Assembly (NCBI GenBank): GCA_900552995.1
Contig: USBX01000003.1
Coordinates: forward strand, 1-27,639
Reading direction: 5' to 3'
DNA: 27,639 nucleotides
Source: an uncultured Collinsella sp.
GTDB lineage: Bacteria > Actinomycetota > Coriobacteriia > Coriobacteriales > Coriobacteriaceae
Both the position numbers and the translations under genes were made by a program. Position 1 is the first letter of the stretch; the number at the start of each line of letters is the position of its first letter. The notes below the pieces were generated by a model. It did no database searches and had not been told where the DNA came from. It saw only the letters and a program-made list of their open reading frames with translations. Positions 1 to 7,283 of this stretch are shown here, in pieces.

Positions 1-48
1 CGAGATTAGCGAGTGTCTCGTGGGCTCGGAGATGTGTATAAGAGACAG
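1..48. other. Nextera i7 adapter read-through (artefact)
   Basis: Bases 15-48 match the Illumina Nextera read-2 transposase adapter and end in the mosaic-end AGATGTGTATAAGAGACAG. Bases 1-14 fit the end of the flow-cell sequence plus an 8-base index. This is library DNA, not genome. A reading frame through it gives the peptide MSRGLGDVYKRQ, a common contaminant N-terminus in databases, so the apparent start of the first gene is false. Confidence 0.97.
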
Positions 49-750
49 CCCAAGTATCGCGCCGTCGAGGGCGATACGCTCGATTACGACGACGTTGTGG
101 CCAAGTACAACGACATGATGAAGTGGCTCGCTGGCGTGTACGTCAACTCGCTGAACATCATCCACTACATGCACGACAAGTATTGCTACGAGCGCATCCA
201 GATGGCTCTGCACGACAAGCACGTGCACCGCTGGTTCGCTACGGGCATCGCTGGCCTTTCCGTCGTGGCTGACTCCCTGTCCGCCATCAAGTACGCCAAG
301 GTCCACCCCGTCCGTGATGAGAACGGCATCATCGTCGACTTCGAGACCGAGGGCGAGTTCCCCAAGTACGGTAACGACGACGACCGCGTCGACCAGATCG
401 CTCACGACGTTGTGCACCAGTTCATGGAGTACATCCGCATGAACGATACCTACCGCAACTCCGTGCCTACGACCTCGGTTCTGACCATTACCTCCAACGT
501 CGTGTACGGTAAGAAGACCGGCTCCACGCCCGACGGCCGCAAGGCTGGCCAGCCGTTCGCCCCGGGTGCTAACCCCATGCACAAGCGCGATAGCCACGGC
601 GCCATCGCTTCGCTGTCTTCGGTTTCCAAGCTCCCGTTCCGCGATGCTCAGGACGGCATCTCCAACACCTTCTCCATCATCCCGAGTGCGCTCGGCAAGG
701 AGGACCAGGTGTTCTTTGGCGATATCGACCTTGATCAGCTGGGCGAGTAA
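49..750 (+). CDS. pflB: Pyruvate formate-lyase core, 3' part, lacking the glycyl-radical domain
   Basis: Pyruvate formate-lyase converts pyruvate and CoA to acetyl-CoA and formate in anaerobic fermentation. About 233 residues remain; the 5' part, including the catalytic Cys-Cys pair, lies beyond the contig end. The fragment aligns by eye with the C-terminal third of the E. coli enzyme: ALNIIHYMHDKY-like, GIAGLSVVADSLSAIKYAKV, SVLTITSNVVYGKKTG, PDGRKAGQPFAPGANPMH and DGISNTFSIIPSALGKEDQV. Reading stops at GDIDLDQLGE*, where the E. coli protein continues into its glycyl-radical domain. That domain is the next gene (836-1087), so the enzyme is split. The two are separated by 85 nt holding two hairpins. 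The activating enzyme is at 8325-9143, beyond the sucrose locus. Identification is very secure; the claim that the stop is natural rests on the clean start of the following gene. Confidence 0.95.
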   Translation, partial: PKYRAVEGDTLDYDDVVAKYNDMMKWLAGVYVNSLNIIHYMHDKYCYERIQMALHDKHVHRWFATGIAGLSVVADSLSAIKYAKVHPVRDENGIIVDFETEGEFPKYGNDDDRVDQIAHDVVHQFMEYIRMNDTYRNSVPTTSVLTITSNVVYGKKTGSTPDGRKAGQPFAPGANPMHKRDSHGAIASLSSVSKLPFRDAQDGISNTFSIIPSALGKEDQVFFGDIDLDQLGE

Positions 751-751
751 C

Positions 752-776
752 TATTGTTAGTGCTATACTAACAATA
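752..776 (+). promoter_or_regulatory. Palindrome with embedded extended -10 upstream of the radical-domain gene
   Basis: Perfect 10-bp arms TATTGTTAGT (752-761) and ACTAACAATA (767-776) surround the loop GCTAT. The centre contains TGC followed by TATACT (764-769), an extended -10 match without a clear -35. This could be a promoter and operator that lets the small subunit be made apart from pflB, or simply an RNA hairpin. The half-sites TTGTTA/TAACAA resemble Rex boxes, but the spacing is wrong (9 instead of about 6). Confidence 0.5.
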
Positions 777-792
777 ACGATTACTGATTAGT

Positions 793-812
793 GCGCCGGT
801 TTCGGCCGGCGC
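793..812 (+). terminator. GC-rich hairpin between the two pyruvate formate-lyase parts
   Basis: Arms GCGCCGG and CCGGCGC close on a six-base loop. No T-run follows, so it is more likely a partial terminator or mRNA-processing/stability hairpin than a full stop. Nearly the same hairpin, with a T-rich tail, lies after thrC (15538-15557). Confidence 0.5.
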
Positions 813-835
813 CTATCGATCGAAGGAGACACATT

Positions 836-1087
836 ATGAAGGTTTCTGAAGTTTCCGAGACCCAGGCCGATAACCTGGTCCACATGCTCGACGCTTACGC
901 CGAGAAGGGTGGCCACCACCTGAACATCAACGTCTTCAACCGTGAGACGCTGCTCGACGCTCAGGCTCACCCCGAGAAGTACCCGCAGCTGACCATCCGC
1001 GTTTCCGGCTATGCCGTGAACTTCCACACGCTCACCAAGGAGCAGCAGGACGAGGTCATTGCGCGTACCTTCCACGACAAGTTCTAA
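836..1087 (+). CDS. Separate glycyl-radical subunit of pyruvate formate-lyase (GrcA/YfiD-like)
   Basis: This 83-residue protein equals the C-terminal glycyl-radical domain of pyruvate formate-lyase: LNINVFNRETLLDAQAHPEK is followed by the radical motif RVSGYAVNF with radical glycine Gly58, and it ends EVIARTF-like as in E. coli PflB. The ATG at 836 has a strong GAAGGAGA ribosome site and a sensible N-terminus (MKVSEVSETQ), so it is a proper gene, not a frameshift tail. E. coli GrcA/YfiD is a free radical domain that rescues oxygen-cleaved PflB. Here the core encoded upstream lacks its own radical domain, so this subunit should be obligatory. It would be activated by PflA (8325-9143). Confidence in the domain is very high; the obligatory split is inference from the stop at 750. 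Confidence 0.92.
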   Translation: MKVSEVSETQADNLVHMLDAYAEKGGHHLNINVFNRETLLDAQAHPEKYPQLTIRVSGYAVNFHTLTKEQQDEVIARTFHDKF

Positions 1088-1110
1088 AGGGGTTTAACTC
1101 CCGCAGGATC

Positions 1111-1238
1111 GCCGGGCCGCTTTGGGTTACTTTCCAAAACGTCCTCGGACATGCAAAGGGCTCCGCTGCGCGCTTCGCGCGGCGGAGCCCTTTGCGTCCT
1201 GCGGAAATGTTTTGGAAAGTAACCCAAAGCGGCCCGGC
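1111..1238 (+). repeat. Nested long hairpin, copy A
   Basis: A perfect 30-bp outer stem (1111-1140 with 1209-1238) encloses an asymmetric internal loop (left GTCCTCGGACAT, right GTCCTGCGGAAAT), then a perfect 14-bp inner stem (1153-1166 with 1182-1195), then a GCGCG-CTT-CGCGC tip. It begins 23 nt after the stop of the radical-subunit gene. Copies B (14339-14463) and D (19791-19920) keep the internal-loop sequences but have different, still paired stems. No T-run follows, so it is not a classical intrinsic terminator. It fills most of the 300-nt gap before the LacI gene. Confidence 0.85.
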
Positions 1239-1353
1239 GGGGGTCCTGTGTAGTCACCCTTTAGGCGGAACTCTCCTAATTATTTGGATGAGTCGTTTAC
1301 TTACTTGTACTGTTACCGTCATCCCGCTGTTGTTGGGGTATGCTTTGTTCGTA

Positions 1354-1370
1354 TGTAAACGTATGACATG
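1354..1370 (+). promoter_or_regulatory. LacI-type operator before the regulator gene
   Basis: TGTAAACGTATGACATG matches 14 of 17 positions of the tandem operators at 2503-2536. It lies just upstream of the ribosome site of the LacI-family gene, which suggests autoregulation. Confidence 0.55.
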
Positions 1371-1388
1371 TTGATGGGGGAGGGTGCT

Positions 1389-2399
1389 ATGGCTCGCGAG
1401 AGTGCTCGTTCTAAGGATACGGCTAAGCCTGGCATCAAGGAAGTTGCGGCGGTGGCGGGGGTTTCGCCTACTACGGTATCTCGCGTGCTTAATAATCGCG
1501 GCTATATTAGCCAAGAGACCCGCGATAAGGTCCATGCCGCGATGGAGCGCATCAACTATACGCCCAACGATATCGCCCGTGCCATGCTCAACGGTCGCCT
1601 GAATCTTATCGGTATGATCGTTCCCTTTGTGAGCAGCCCGTTCCATGCTCAGGTTGTGCAGGCGGTCGAGCGCACGTTAGCGGAAAACGGCTTTAAGATG
1701 TTGCTGTGCAACAGCGCCAATCGACCCGAGCTTGAGCGCTCTTATATCGACATGCTTCGACGCAATATGGTTGATGGCGTCATCGTCAACTCGCTTAATA
1801 TCGGTGCCGAGGCGTATGCCGAGATGGGCTTGAGTCTGGTTGGTATCGACTGCGACCTTGGCGAAGCCTCTGTTCAGATTGCGAGCGACAGCTATAGCAT
1901 CGGCGAACTTGCCACGCGTCGCCTAATCGATGACGGGTGTTCGCGCATCCTGTGCCTGCGCAGCAATAGCCGCATGCGCATGCCTGCCAATAAGCGTACC
2001 GATGCCTACCTCGATGTTGTTGAGCAGGCCGGTTTGCCCGCGCTTGTCCGTGAGGTCGAGTTCGTTAAGCCCGACGACGAAAAGAGTGCGGTCGTTGCGA
2101 AGATCCTCGATGAGAACCCCGATATTGACGGCATCTTTGCGGGAGACGACACGATGGCGGCCATCTGTCTCAACGTTATGAAGCAGCGAGGCTTGAGCGC
2201 TCCGGGCGATATTAAGGTCGTGGGCGCGGATGGTGCCCGCCGCACTATGACGTTTATGCCTGACTTAACAACCGTACGCCAAGATATCGATCGCATCGGA
2301 GAGCTCGCGGCGCAATCCATCATTGCTCTTATTAACGGCGAAAAGCCCGAATCGAATATCAAGCTCCCCGTTGAACTCATTGAGGGTAAAACCGCGTAG
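1389..2399 (+). CDS. LacI-family transcriptional regulator of the sucrose locus
   Basis: The 336-residue protein begins with a LacI-type helix-turn-helix (IKEVAAVAGVSPTTVSRVLNN, about residues 17-37) and hinge helix. A periplasmic-binding-protein-like sensor domain follows (LIGMIVPFVSSPFHAQVVQAVE; later DIDGIFAGDDTMA and LTTVRQDIDRIGELA). ATG 1389 is preferred over an in-frame ATG at 1368 because GGGGGAGGG lies just upstream of it and the earlier ATG falls inside the operator. Its target is probably the downstream GH32/PTS genes: operators of one family occur before this gene and before the first GH32. The inducer is unknown; sucrose, sucrose-6-phosphate or a fructose derivative is likely from context. 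An equivalent of ScrR/SacR-type regulators, though orthology was not checked. Confidence 0.9.
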   Translation: MARESARSKDTAKPGIKEVAAVAGVSPTTVSRVLNNRGYISQETRDKVHAAMERINYTPNDIARAMLNGRLNLIGMIVPFVSSPFHAQVVQAVERTLAENGFKMLLCNSANRPELERSYIDMLRRNMVDGVIVNSLNIGAEAYAEMGLSLVGIDCDLGEASVQIASDSYSIGELATRRLIDDGCSRILCLRSNSRMRMPANKRTDAYLDVVEQAGLPALVREVEFVKPDDEKSAVVAKILDENPDIDGIFAGDDTMAAICLNVMKQRGLSAPGDIKVVGADGARRTMTFMPDLTTVRQDIDRIGELAAQSIIALINGEKPESNIKLPVELIEGKTA

Positions 2400-2451
2400 T
2401 TCATCCCGTGCCAAAAGAATTCCTCAAACACCTCTGATGACCGTTCGCCGG

Positions 2452-2470
2452 CATATGTCAACCGTTTGCC
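2452..2470 (-). promoter_or_regulatory. Upstream inverted LacI-type operator
   Basis: On the minus strand the site reads GGCAAACGGTTGACATA, sharing AAACGNTTGACATA with the tandem sites at 2503-2536. It is centred about 50 bp upstream of them and could support DNA looping. Confidence 0.45.
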
Positions 2471-2502
2471 GACGACTGGAACTGCGAAAAGACGTATTGG
2501 TG

Positions 2503-2540
2503 TGAAAACGTTTGACATATGAAAACGATTGACATATCTT
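2503..2540 (+). promoter_or_regulatory. Tandem operators overlapping the sucrose-operon promoter
   Basis: Two head-to-tail 17-bp sites, TGAAAACGTTTGACATA (2503-2519) and TGAAAACGATTGACATA (2520-2536), differ at one base. A consensus -35 TTGACA (2512-2517) inside the first site and a -10 TATCTT (2535-2540), 17 bp apart, give a promoter covered by both sites. LacI-family binding would block RNA polymerase. Confidence 0.65.
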
Positions 2541-2583
2541 GCAGTTGTACCGAGTTAGTATCTCGTGAGAAAGGAAGTCTCGG

Positions 2584-3966
2584 ATGCACAAGGTGTATTA
2601 CCAGCCTGAGGGAATTTGGGTAGGCGACATCATGCCGTACGGCGAGGACGGCACGTTCTATCTCTATCATCAGCGTGACACGCGAAACCCCGGACCTTTC
2701 GGAGAGCCGTTTGGCTGGGCACTCGCGACAACCAAGGACTTCGTCAATTACAAAGACTTTGGCGAGAGCCTTGAGCGTGGCGGCGACGAGGAAGTCGACC
2801 AGTATGTTTATGCCGGCACGGTGTTTAAGGTGGGCGACAAGTACCATGCGCTCTACACTGGTTGCAATCGCGATAAGGTCAAGGCACGCTTGATGAAGCA
2901 GGTTCTTCTTCACGCAACGAGTGACGACGCCGTCAAGTGGGAGAAGAACATCGCCGAGACGCTGCTTCCGCCCCAGGAGGGTTACGATGACCGCAACTGG
3001 CGCGATCCCTTTGTGCTTTGGGATGAGGAGAACGAAGAGTACATGCTCATCCTCGGCACGCGTGTGGGCGAGGACAAGCGTCTGATGACCGGTCGTCTGG
3101 TCAAGTTCACCTCCAAGGACCTGGATACCTGGGAGTTCCAGGGCGACTGGTGGAATCCGGGCCTGTACACCATGTTCGAGATGCCTGATCTCTTTAAGAT
3201 GGGCGACTGGTGGTATCTGGTGTTCTCCGAGTACAGTGATGGCAACAAGACCCGTTACCGCATGTCTCGCTCTATCAACGGTCCTTGGATCACTCCTGCG
3301 GACGATTCCTTCGATGGCCGCGCGTACTATGCCGCGCGTACCGCATTTGACGGCGAGCGCCGCGTTCTCTTTGGTTGGGTTGCTACGCGTGACGAGGGCG
3401 GCGACCCCAGCTCTTACCTGTGGGGTGGCACCTTTATGCCCCTCGAGATCGTTCAGCGTGCCGACGGAACGCTCGGCACCAAGCTTCCTGACAGCATGCT
3501 TGGCGCCTTTGGCGAGGCTAAGGCAGTCGAGGCCTTTGAGCTCTCCTGCGAGTCGGGCAAGGTCGAGCAGGTGCTCGCCGCGGATGCCGGTTCCACCTAT
3601 ATGCTCGATGCCGACATCGAGCTCGCCGGTGACGCTGCCGGCTTCTCGGTGAAGCTTGCCGAGGACGCCGAGTCCGGTCTTGCCTATGAGTTCCGCGCCA
3701 ACCTGCGTGAGGGCAAGCTCGAGTTTACGGCGGCCCCCCAGTATCCGTGGTTCCAGGTCAACAACATGGGCCTCGAGCGTCCGTTGTTCTTTAAGGGCGA
3801 GGGCACTCATCATGTGCGTCTGGTCGTCGACGACGACATCGCGACCATCTTTGTCGATGATGTTGCGCTCAACGCTCGCTTCTGCAACAAGCAGGGCCAG
3901 GGTGTGGCGCTTACCGTCACCGACGGTGCGCTCAAGTGCGCAAGCGCAACGATCGCGTCTCTGTAG
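2584..3966 (+). CDS. GH32-type glycoside hydrolase with atypical nucleophile motif
   Basis: The 460-residue protein has no signal peptide and should be cytoplasmic. It shows a GH32 five-bladed propeller (about 1-300) and a C-terminal beta-sandwich (about 310-460). RDP is at residues 140-142 and the acid/base region is EMPDLF (Glu199; usual form ECPDLF). The usual WxNDPNG nucleophile loop is replaced by WVGDIMPY, with Asp15 as likely nucleophile. Motif changes at -1/+1 suggest a fructoside other than plain sucrose-6-phosphate, but the substrate cannot be read from sequence. ATG 2584 has an AAGGAAG site. It is first in an operon with the PTS transporter (46 nt apart) under the LacI-type operators. 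A canonical GH32 lies two genes on, so this is not the main sucrose-6-phosphate hydrolase. Confidence 0.85.
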   Translation: MHKVYYQPEGIWVGDIMPYGEDGTFYLYHQRDTRNPGPFGEPFGWALATTKDFVNYKDFGESLERGGDEEVDQYVYAGTVFKVGDKYHALYTGCNRDKVKARLMKQVLLHATSDDAVKWEKNIAETLLPPQEGYDDRNWRDPFVLWDEENEEYMLILGTRVGEDKRLMTGRLVKFTSKDLDTWEFQGDWWNPGLYTMFEMPDLFKMGDWWYLVFSEYSDGNKTRYRMSRSINGPWITPADDSFDGRAYYAARTAFDGERRVLFGWVATRDEGGDPSSYLWGGTFMPLEIVQRADGTLGTKLPDSMLGAFGEAKAVEAFELSCESGKVEQVLAADAGSTYMLDADIELAGDAAGFSVKLAEDAESGLAYEFRANLREGKLEFTAAPQYPWFQVNNMGLERPLFFKGEGTHHVRLVVDDDIATIFVDDVALNARFCNKQGQGVALTVTDGALKCASATIASL

Positions 3967-4011
3967 CGGCAACGAACCGTTTTATGATTTAGAAAAGGAA
4001 TGGAGAGGAAC

Positions 4012-5463
4012 ATGGACTACAAGACAGTGTCCCAGCAAGTCGTCGACAACGTCGGCGGACTGGAGAACATCGAGGGCGCCACGCATTGCGTGACCCGTCT
4101 GCGTCTGGTGCTCAAGGATACGAGCAAATACAACAAGGCCGAGCTCGAGAACATCGATGGCGTCAAGGGCGTGCTGTACAACAGCGGCCAGCTCATGATC
4201 ATCTTCGGTACCGGTACCGTCAACAAGGTTTACGATGAGTTTATGGCTCTGACGGGCGTTAAGGAGATCAGCGCTTCCGAGGTCAAGGGCGCCGAGGCGG
4301 ACAAGAAGGGCAAGTTCTTCTCGGTCCTCAAGGTATTCTCGGACATCTTTATCCCCATCATTCCCGCTTTCGTCGGCGCTGCTATCATCATCGGCCTTAA
4401 GTCGCTGATTGTTGCCAACGGCCTCTTTGGCATGGAGGGCAGCCTCGCCGATCACAGCGAGTTCCTCAAGAACCTCGCAAGCTTCTTTGCCATTATCGCC
4501 ACCACCTTCGACTACCTACCTGTCCTGGTTATGTACAGCGCGGTCAAGCGTTTTGGCGGTAACCCGATCCTGGGCATCCTCGTCGGTATCGTCATGGTTC
4601 ACCCGAGCCTTATGAACCGTAACACGTTCGTTATGGACCCGACGGGTGCTGAGTACTGGAACTTCGGTCCGCTCTCCATTCCCATGGTTGCTTTCCAGGG
4701 CGGCGTGTTCCCTGCAATCCTGACTGCCTGGTTTATGGCCAAGGTCGAGAAGATTGCCCAGAAGTACATCCCCGAGGTCGTTTCGTTCGTCTTTGTCCCG
4801 ACCGTTACCCTGATTCTTGCTAACGTCGCCCTGTTCACCGTGTTCGGCCCGCTCGGCAACCTGATCGGCGACGTCCTCGCCGGCGTAATCGATATCCTGT
4901 ACAACAGGATGGGCGTCTTCGGTGCCTTTGTCTTCGCCGCGTTCCTGCAGCCGCTTGTCGTTACCGGTACGCATCAGTTCATCCAGGGTATCGAGGCAAA
5001 CCTCGTTGCCACGACTGGCTTCAACTACATCCAGGCCATCTGGTCGGTTTCCATCATCGCCCAGGGCGGCGGCGCCATCGGCATGTACCTCATTCACAAG
5101 AAGCATTCCAAAGAGCGCAACATCTGCATGTCGTCCTTTATCCCGACGCTGGTCGGAATCTCCGAGCCCGCTATCTTCGCTGCAAACATGCGCTACTCGA
5201 TCATCCCTTTCATCTGCGCATGCATCGGTGCAGGCTGCGGCGGTGCCTTCGTGAAGCTCTTTGAGGTGCGCGCCATCGGTCAGGGTCTGACCGGTGTGCT
5301 TGGCCTGCTCATCGTCACACCCGAGACTCTCGTGTGGTATGTGGCTGGCAATCTCATCGCCTTCATCGTGCCGATCGTCTTGATCTTTGCCTACAACAAG
5401 GCAAAGGGCGTGCCGACCACCGATGAAGAGGGCGCTGGCGCAGGCTTCGATGTCAGCTTCTAG
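4012..5463 (+). CDS. scrA: PTS sucrose-type EIIBC component
   Basis: This membrane transporter imports and phosphorylates its sugar. The N-terminal EIIB domain (about 1-85) has the phospho-cysteine motif HCVTRLRL with Cys26. The EIIC domain (about 100-475) has about ten hydrophobic segments and the glucose-superfamily signature GISEPAIFAANMRY near residues 381-394. The 483-residue length fits an EIIBC without EIIA, so phosphate must come from a separate EIIA. ATG 4012 has GGAGAGG just upstream; an in-frame ATG at 4000 is possible but poorly spaced. Position between two GH32 genes and similarity to the sucrose/trehalose subgroup support sucrose, giving sucrose-6-phosphate for the hydrolase at 5559. 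Exact sugar specificity is inference. Confidence 0.88.
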   Translation: MDYKTVSQQVVDNVGGLENIEGATHCVTRLRLVLKDTSKYNKAELENIDGVKGVLYNSGQLMIIFGTGTVNKVYDEFMALTGVKEISASEVKGAEADKKGKFFSVLKVFSDIFIPIIPAFVGAAIIIGLKSLIVANGLFGMEGSLADHSEFLKNLASFFAIIATTFDYLPVLVMYSAVKRFGGNPILGILVGIVMVHPSLMNRNTFVMDPTGAEYWNFGPLSIPMVAFQGGVFPAILTAWFMAKVEKIAQKYIPEVVSFVFVPTVTLILANVALFTVFGPLGNLIGDVLAGVIDILYNRMGVFGAFVFAAFLQPLVVTGTHQFIQGIEANLVATTGFNYIQAIWSVSIIAQGGGAIGMYLIHKKHSKERNICMSSFIPTLVGISEPAIFAANMRYSIIPFICACIGAGCGGAFVKLFEVRAIGQGLTGVLGLLIVTPETLVWYVAGNLIAFIVPIVLIFAYNKAKGVPTTDEEGAGAGFDVSF

Positions 5464-5502
5464 TTGAGCCATTCAGTGCAATGTGCGGATAAGTCCATTT
5501 GA

Positions 5503-5540
5503 GGAAGGGCGTTCGGCTCGTGTGAGTCGGGCGTCCTTCC
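5503..5540 (+). other. Intercistronic hairpin between EIIBC and scrB
   Basis: GGAAGGGCG (5503-5511) pairs with CGTCCTTCC (5532-5540), nine pairs with one G-T. No T-run follows. It may stabilise the upstream message or lower expression of the next gene. Confidence 0.4.
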
Positions 5541-5558
5541 CTATAGACGAGAAAGTCA

Positions 5559-7007
5559 ATGGCGATGTTAAATCAAAAAAACAAGGTGATGCGTGCGGAC
5601 TATGAGCAGTGGCGAGCTGGACAGGATGAGACGGCGGGTCGCATCGCGTCCGACCCCGATAGGCTCCTGTTCCATGTGGAGCCTGAGCTTGGTTGGCTCA
5701 ACGACCCCAACGGTTTGGTTCAGATTGGTGATACGTATCACATCTATCATCAATACGATCCGTTCGATGCTGCGCATGGCGGTCCAGTGCTTTGGAACCA
5801 TCTGACGACAAAGGATTTTGTGACGTACGAGAATCACGGCCCCGTGCTGTTCCCCGATTCCGATTTGGATTCGAGCGGAGCGTATTCTGGTTCTGCCTTT
5901 GTACGCGATGGCAAGATTCACTACTTCTATACCGGCAACGTCAAGCATTTTGACCGCGATGATTACGACTACGTGTTGACGGGCCGTGAGCAAAACCAGA
6001 TTCATATGGTTGCCGAGAATCCCGACGAATTGGGCGAGAAGCGCATAGCTGTTGGACCGGTCGATTACCCCGACGATATCGGTACGCACGTGCGCGACCC
6101 CAAGATCCTTGAACATGGCGGTATCTACTACATGGTTCTGGGCGCTCGTACGAAAGACGACCGCGGCTGCGTGCTTGTCTATACCTCGCGCGAACTAGAG
6201 GACTGGAACTATGCGACGCGTATTGAGCTGGACGAGAACTTTGGCTTTATGTGGGAGTGCCCCGATCTGTTTGAGCTCGATGGCGAGCTTATTCTCGTTT
6301 GCTGTCCGCAGGGTGTGCCTGCCGATGGTTGGCGTTACCGCAATCCGCATCAGTGCGTGTGGTTCCCTATCGAGGCCGATTGGGAGGCGCCGAGCTTTAA
6401 AATCGTCGGGCAGGGCATGCCCCCGATGGTCGATGCCGGTTTTGATTTCTATGCTCCGCAGTCCTTTGAGGATGCTGCAGGCCGGCGTTTGATGATCGGA
6501 TGGTCGGGTTGCCCCGATGCGACGGCAGAAAACCCGACGGTGGCGCGCGGGTGGCAGTGCGCGTTGACGGTGCCGCGAGAGCTGAGCATGCGCGATGGTA
6601 AGCTCTGCCAGCAGCCGGCGCACGAGATTGAGAGGATGCGCGGCGACTGCGTTCGCGCGACAGGCGGTGAAACCGTTGAGGAGCCGGGCCGCCTGTTTGA
6701 TCTTGTGGTTTCCTGTGAGGGCGCCAAGATGGTCGAGCTCGAAATCCGCAAGGGTGTCTTTGTGCGCTATGCAGACGGGATGCTTACCCTCGACATGGGT
6801 GACGAAGGCTATGGGCGCGACCAAAGGTCGATCGAGCTCAGCGAGCTTCGCGACCTGCGCGTGCTTTCGGACACTACGATGGTCGAGATTTTTGCCAACA
6901 GCGGCGAGGCGGCACTTACGAGCCGTACCTATTCGCCGGCGGTTTCGGCGATGGGGTTGCATGCCGAGGGTGCGGCGTCGATGGATTTCTACCGCCTCGC
7001 TCATTAA
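5559..7007 (+). CDS. scrB: Sucrose-6-phosphate hydrolase (GH32 beta-fructofuranosidase)
   Basis: The enzyme splits sucrose-6-phosphate into glucose-6-phosphate and fructose in the cytoplasm. All canonical GH32 motifs are present: WLNDPNG (residues 46-52, nucleophile Asp49), HIYHQYDP, SGSAF-type blade motif near 110, RDP (179-181) and ECPDLF with acid/base Glu233. A C-terminal beta-sandwich follows from about 340. The 482 residues are normal for the family and no signal peptide is seen. Third gene of the sucrose operon, 95 nt after the EIIBC gene. ATG 5559 has only a weak GAGAAAG ribosome site, but the N-terminal helix before the propeller fits homologues. This is the natural partner of the PTS transporter. 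Confidence 0.93.
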   Translation: MAMLNQKNKVMRADYEQWRAGQDETAGRIASDPDRLLFHVEPELGWLNDPNGLVQIGDTYHIYHQYDPFDAAHGGPVLWNHLTTKDFVTYENHGPVLFPDSDLDSSGAYSGSAFVRDGKIHYFYTGNVKHFDRDDYDYVLTGREQNQIHMVAENPDELGEKRIAVGPVDYPDDIGTHVRDPKILEHGGIYYMVLGARTKDDRGCVLVYTSRELEDWNYATRIELDENFGFMWECPDLFELDGELILVCCPQGVPADGWRYRNPHQCVWFPIEADWEAPSFKIVGQGMPPMVDAGFDFYAPQSFEDAAGRRLMIGWSGCPDATAENPTVARGWQCALTVPRELSMRDGKLCQQPAHEIERMRGDCVRATGGETVEEPGRLFDLVVSCEGAKMVELEIRKGVFVRYADGMLTLDMGDEGYGRDQRSIELSELRDLRVLSDTTMVEIFANSGEAALTSRTYSPAVSAMGLHAEGAASMDFYRLAH

Positions 7008-7157
7008 CCGTGCATGGAGCACGATTGGACTTGTTGGGCGGAATGTGTCGCAGTTGCCGCAGCGAACTACCGTTTATCGTGTATAGCTACCGTTTGCGGA
7101 GTAAGTAACACTCATTTATAAACCGTGTAAAATCTCAGTTAAGCACGGAGTTTTCCA

Positions 7158-7200
7158 GGGAGACGCTGTCCTTTGTTGTGTGCAAGGGGCGGCGTCTCTT
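7158..7200 (+). terminator. Hairpin in the scrB-degV gap, possible terminator
   Basis: GAGACGC near 7160-7166 pairs with GCGTCTC (7192-7198), with an inner CCTTTG/CAAGG pairing and a short TT end. It lies 150 nt after scrB and 84 nt before degV, so it could end the sucrose operon or be a degV leader structure. Confidence 0.35.
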
Positions 7201-7283
7201 TGGCGCTTGGACGCCGTTGTACAACAGTGCGGCGGTGCGTGCCATGTATTGAAAAGCCAATGTCGAGATGGGTCGTGATATTA

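Noticed and set aside
752..776. Rex operator
   Set aside because: Half-sites TTGTTA/TAACAA match, but the spacing is 9 where the known Rex box has about 6.
1111..1238. Simple intrinsic terminator
   Set aside because: The structure is far longer than a terminator and has no following T-run; the conserved internal loops need another explanation.
2458..3972. 504-codon open frame on the minus strand
   Set aside because: It lies antisense to the GH32 gene, has no recognisable motif, and would cover the operon promoter.
4516..5472. 318-codon minus-strand frame
   Set aside because: Antisense to the EIIBC gene; composition is that of a shadow frame (rich in D, E, H, A).
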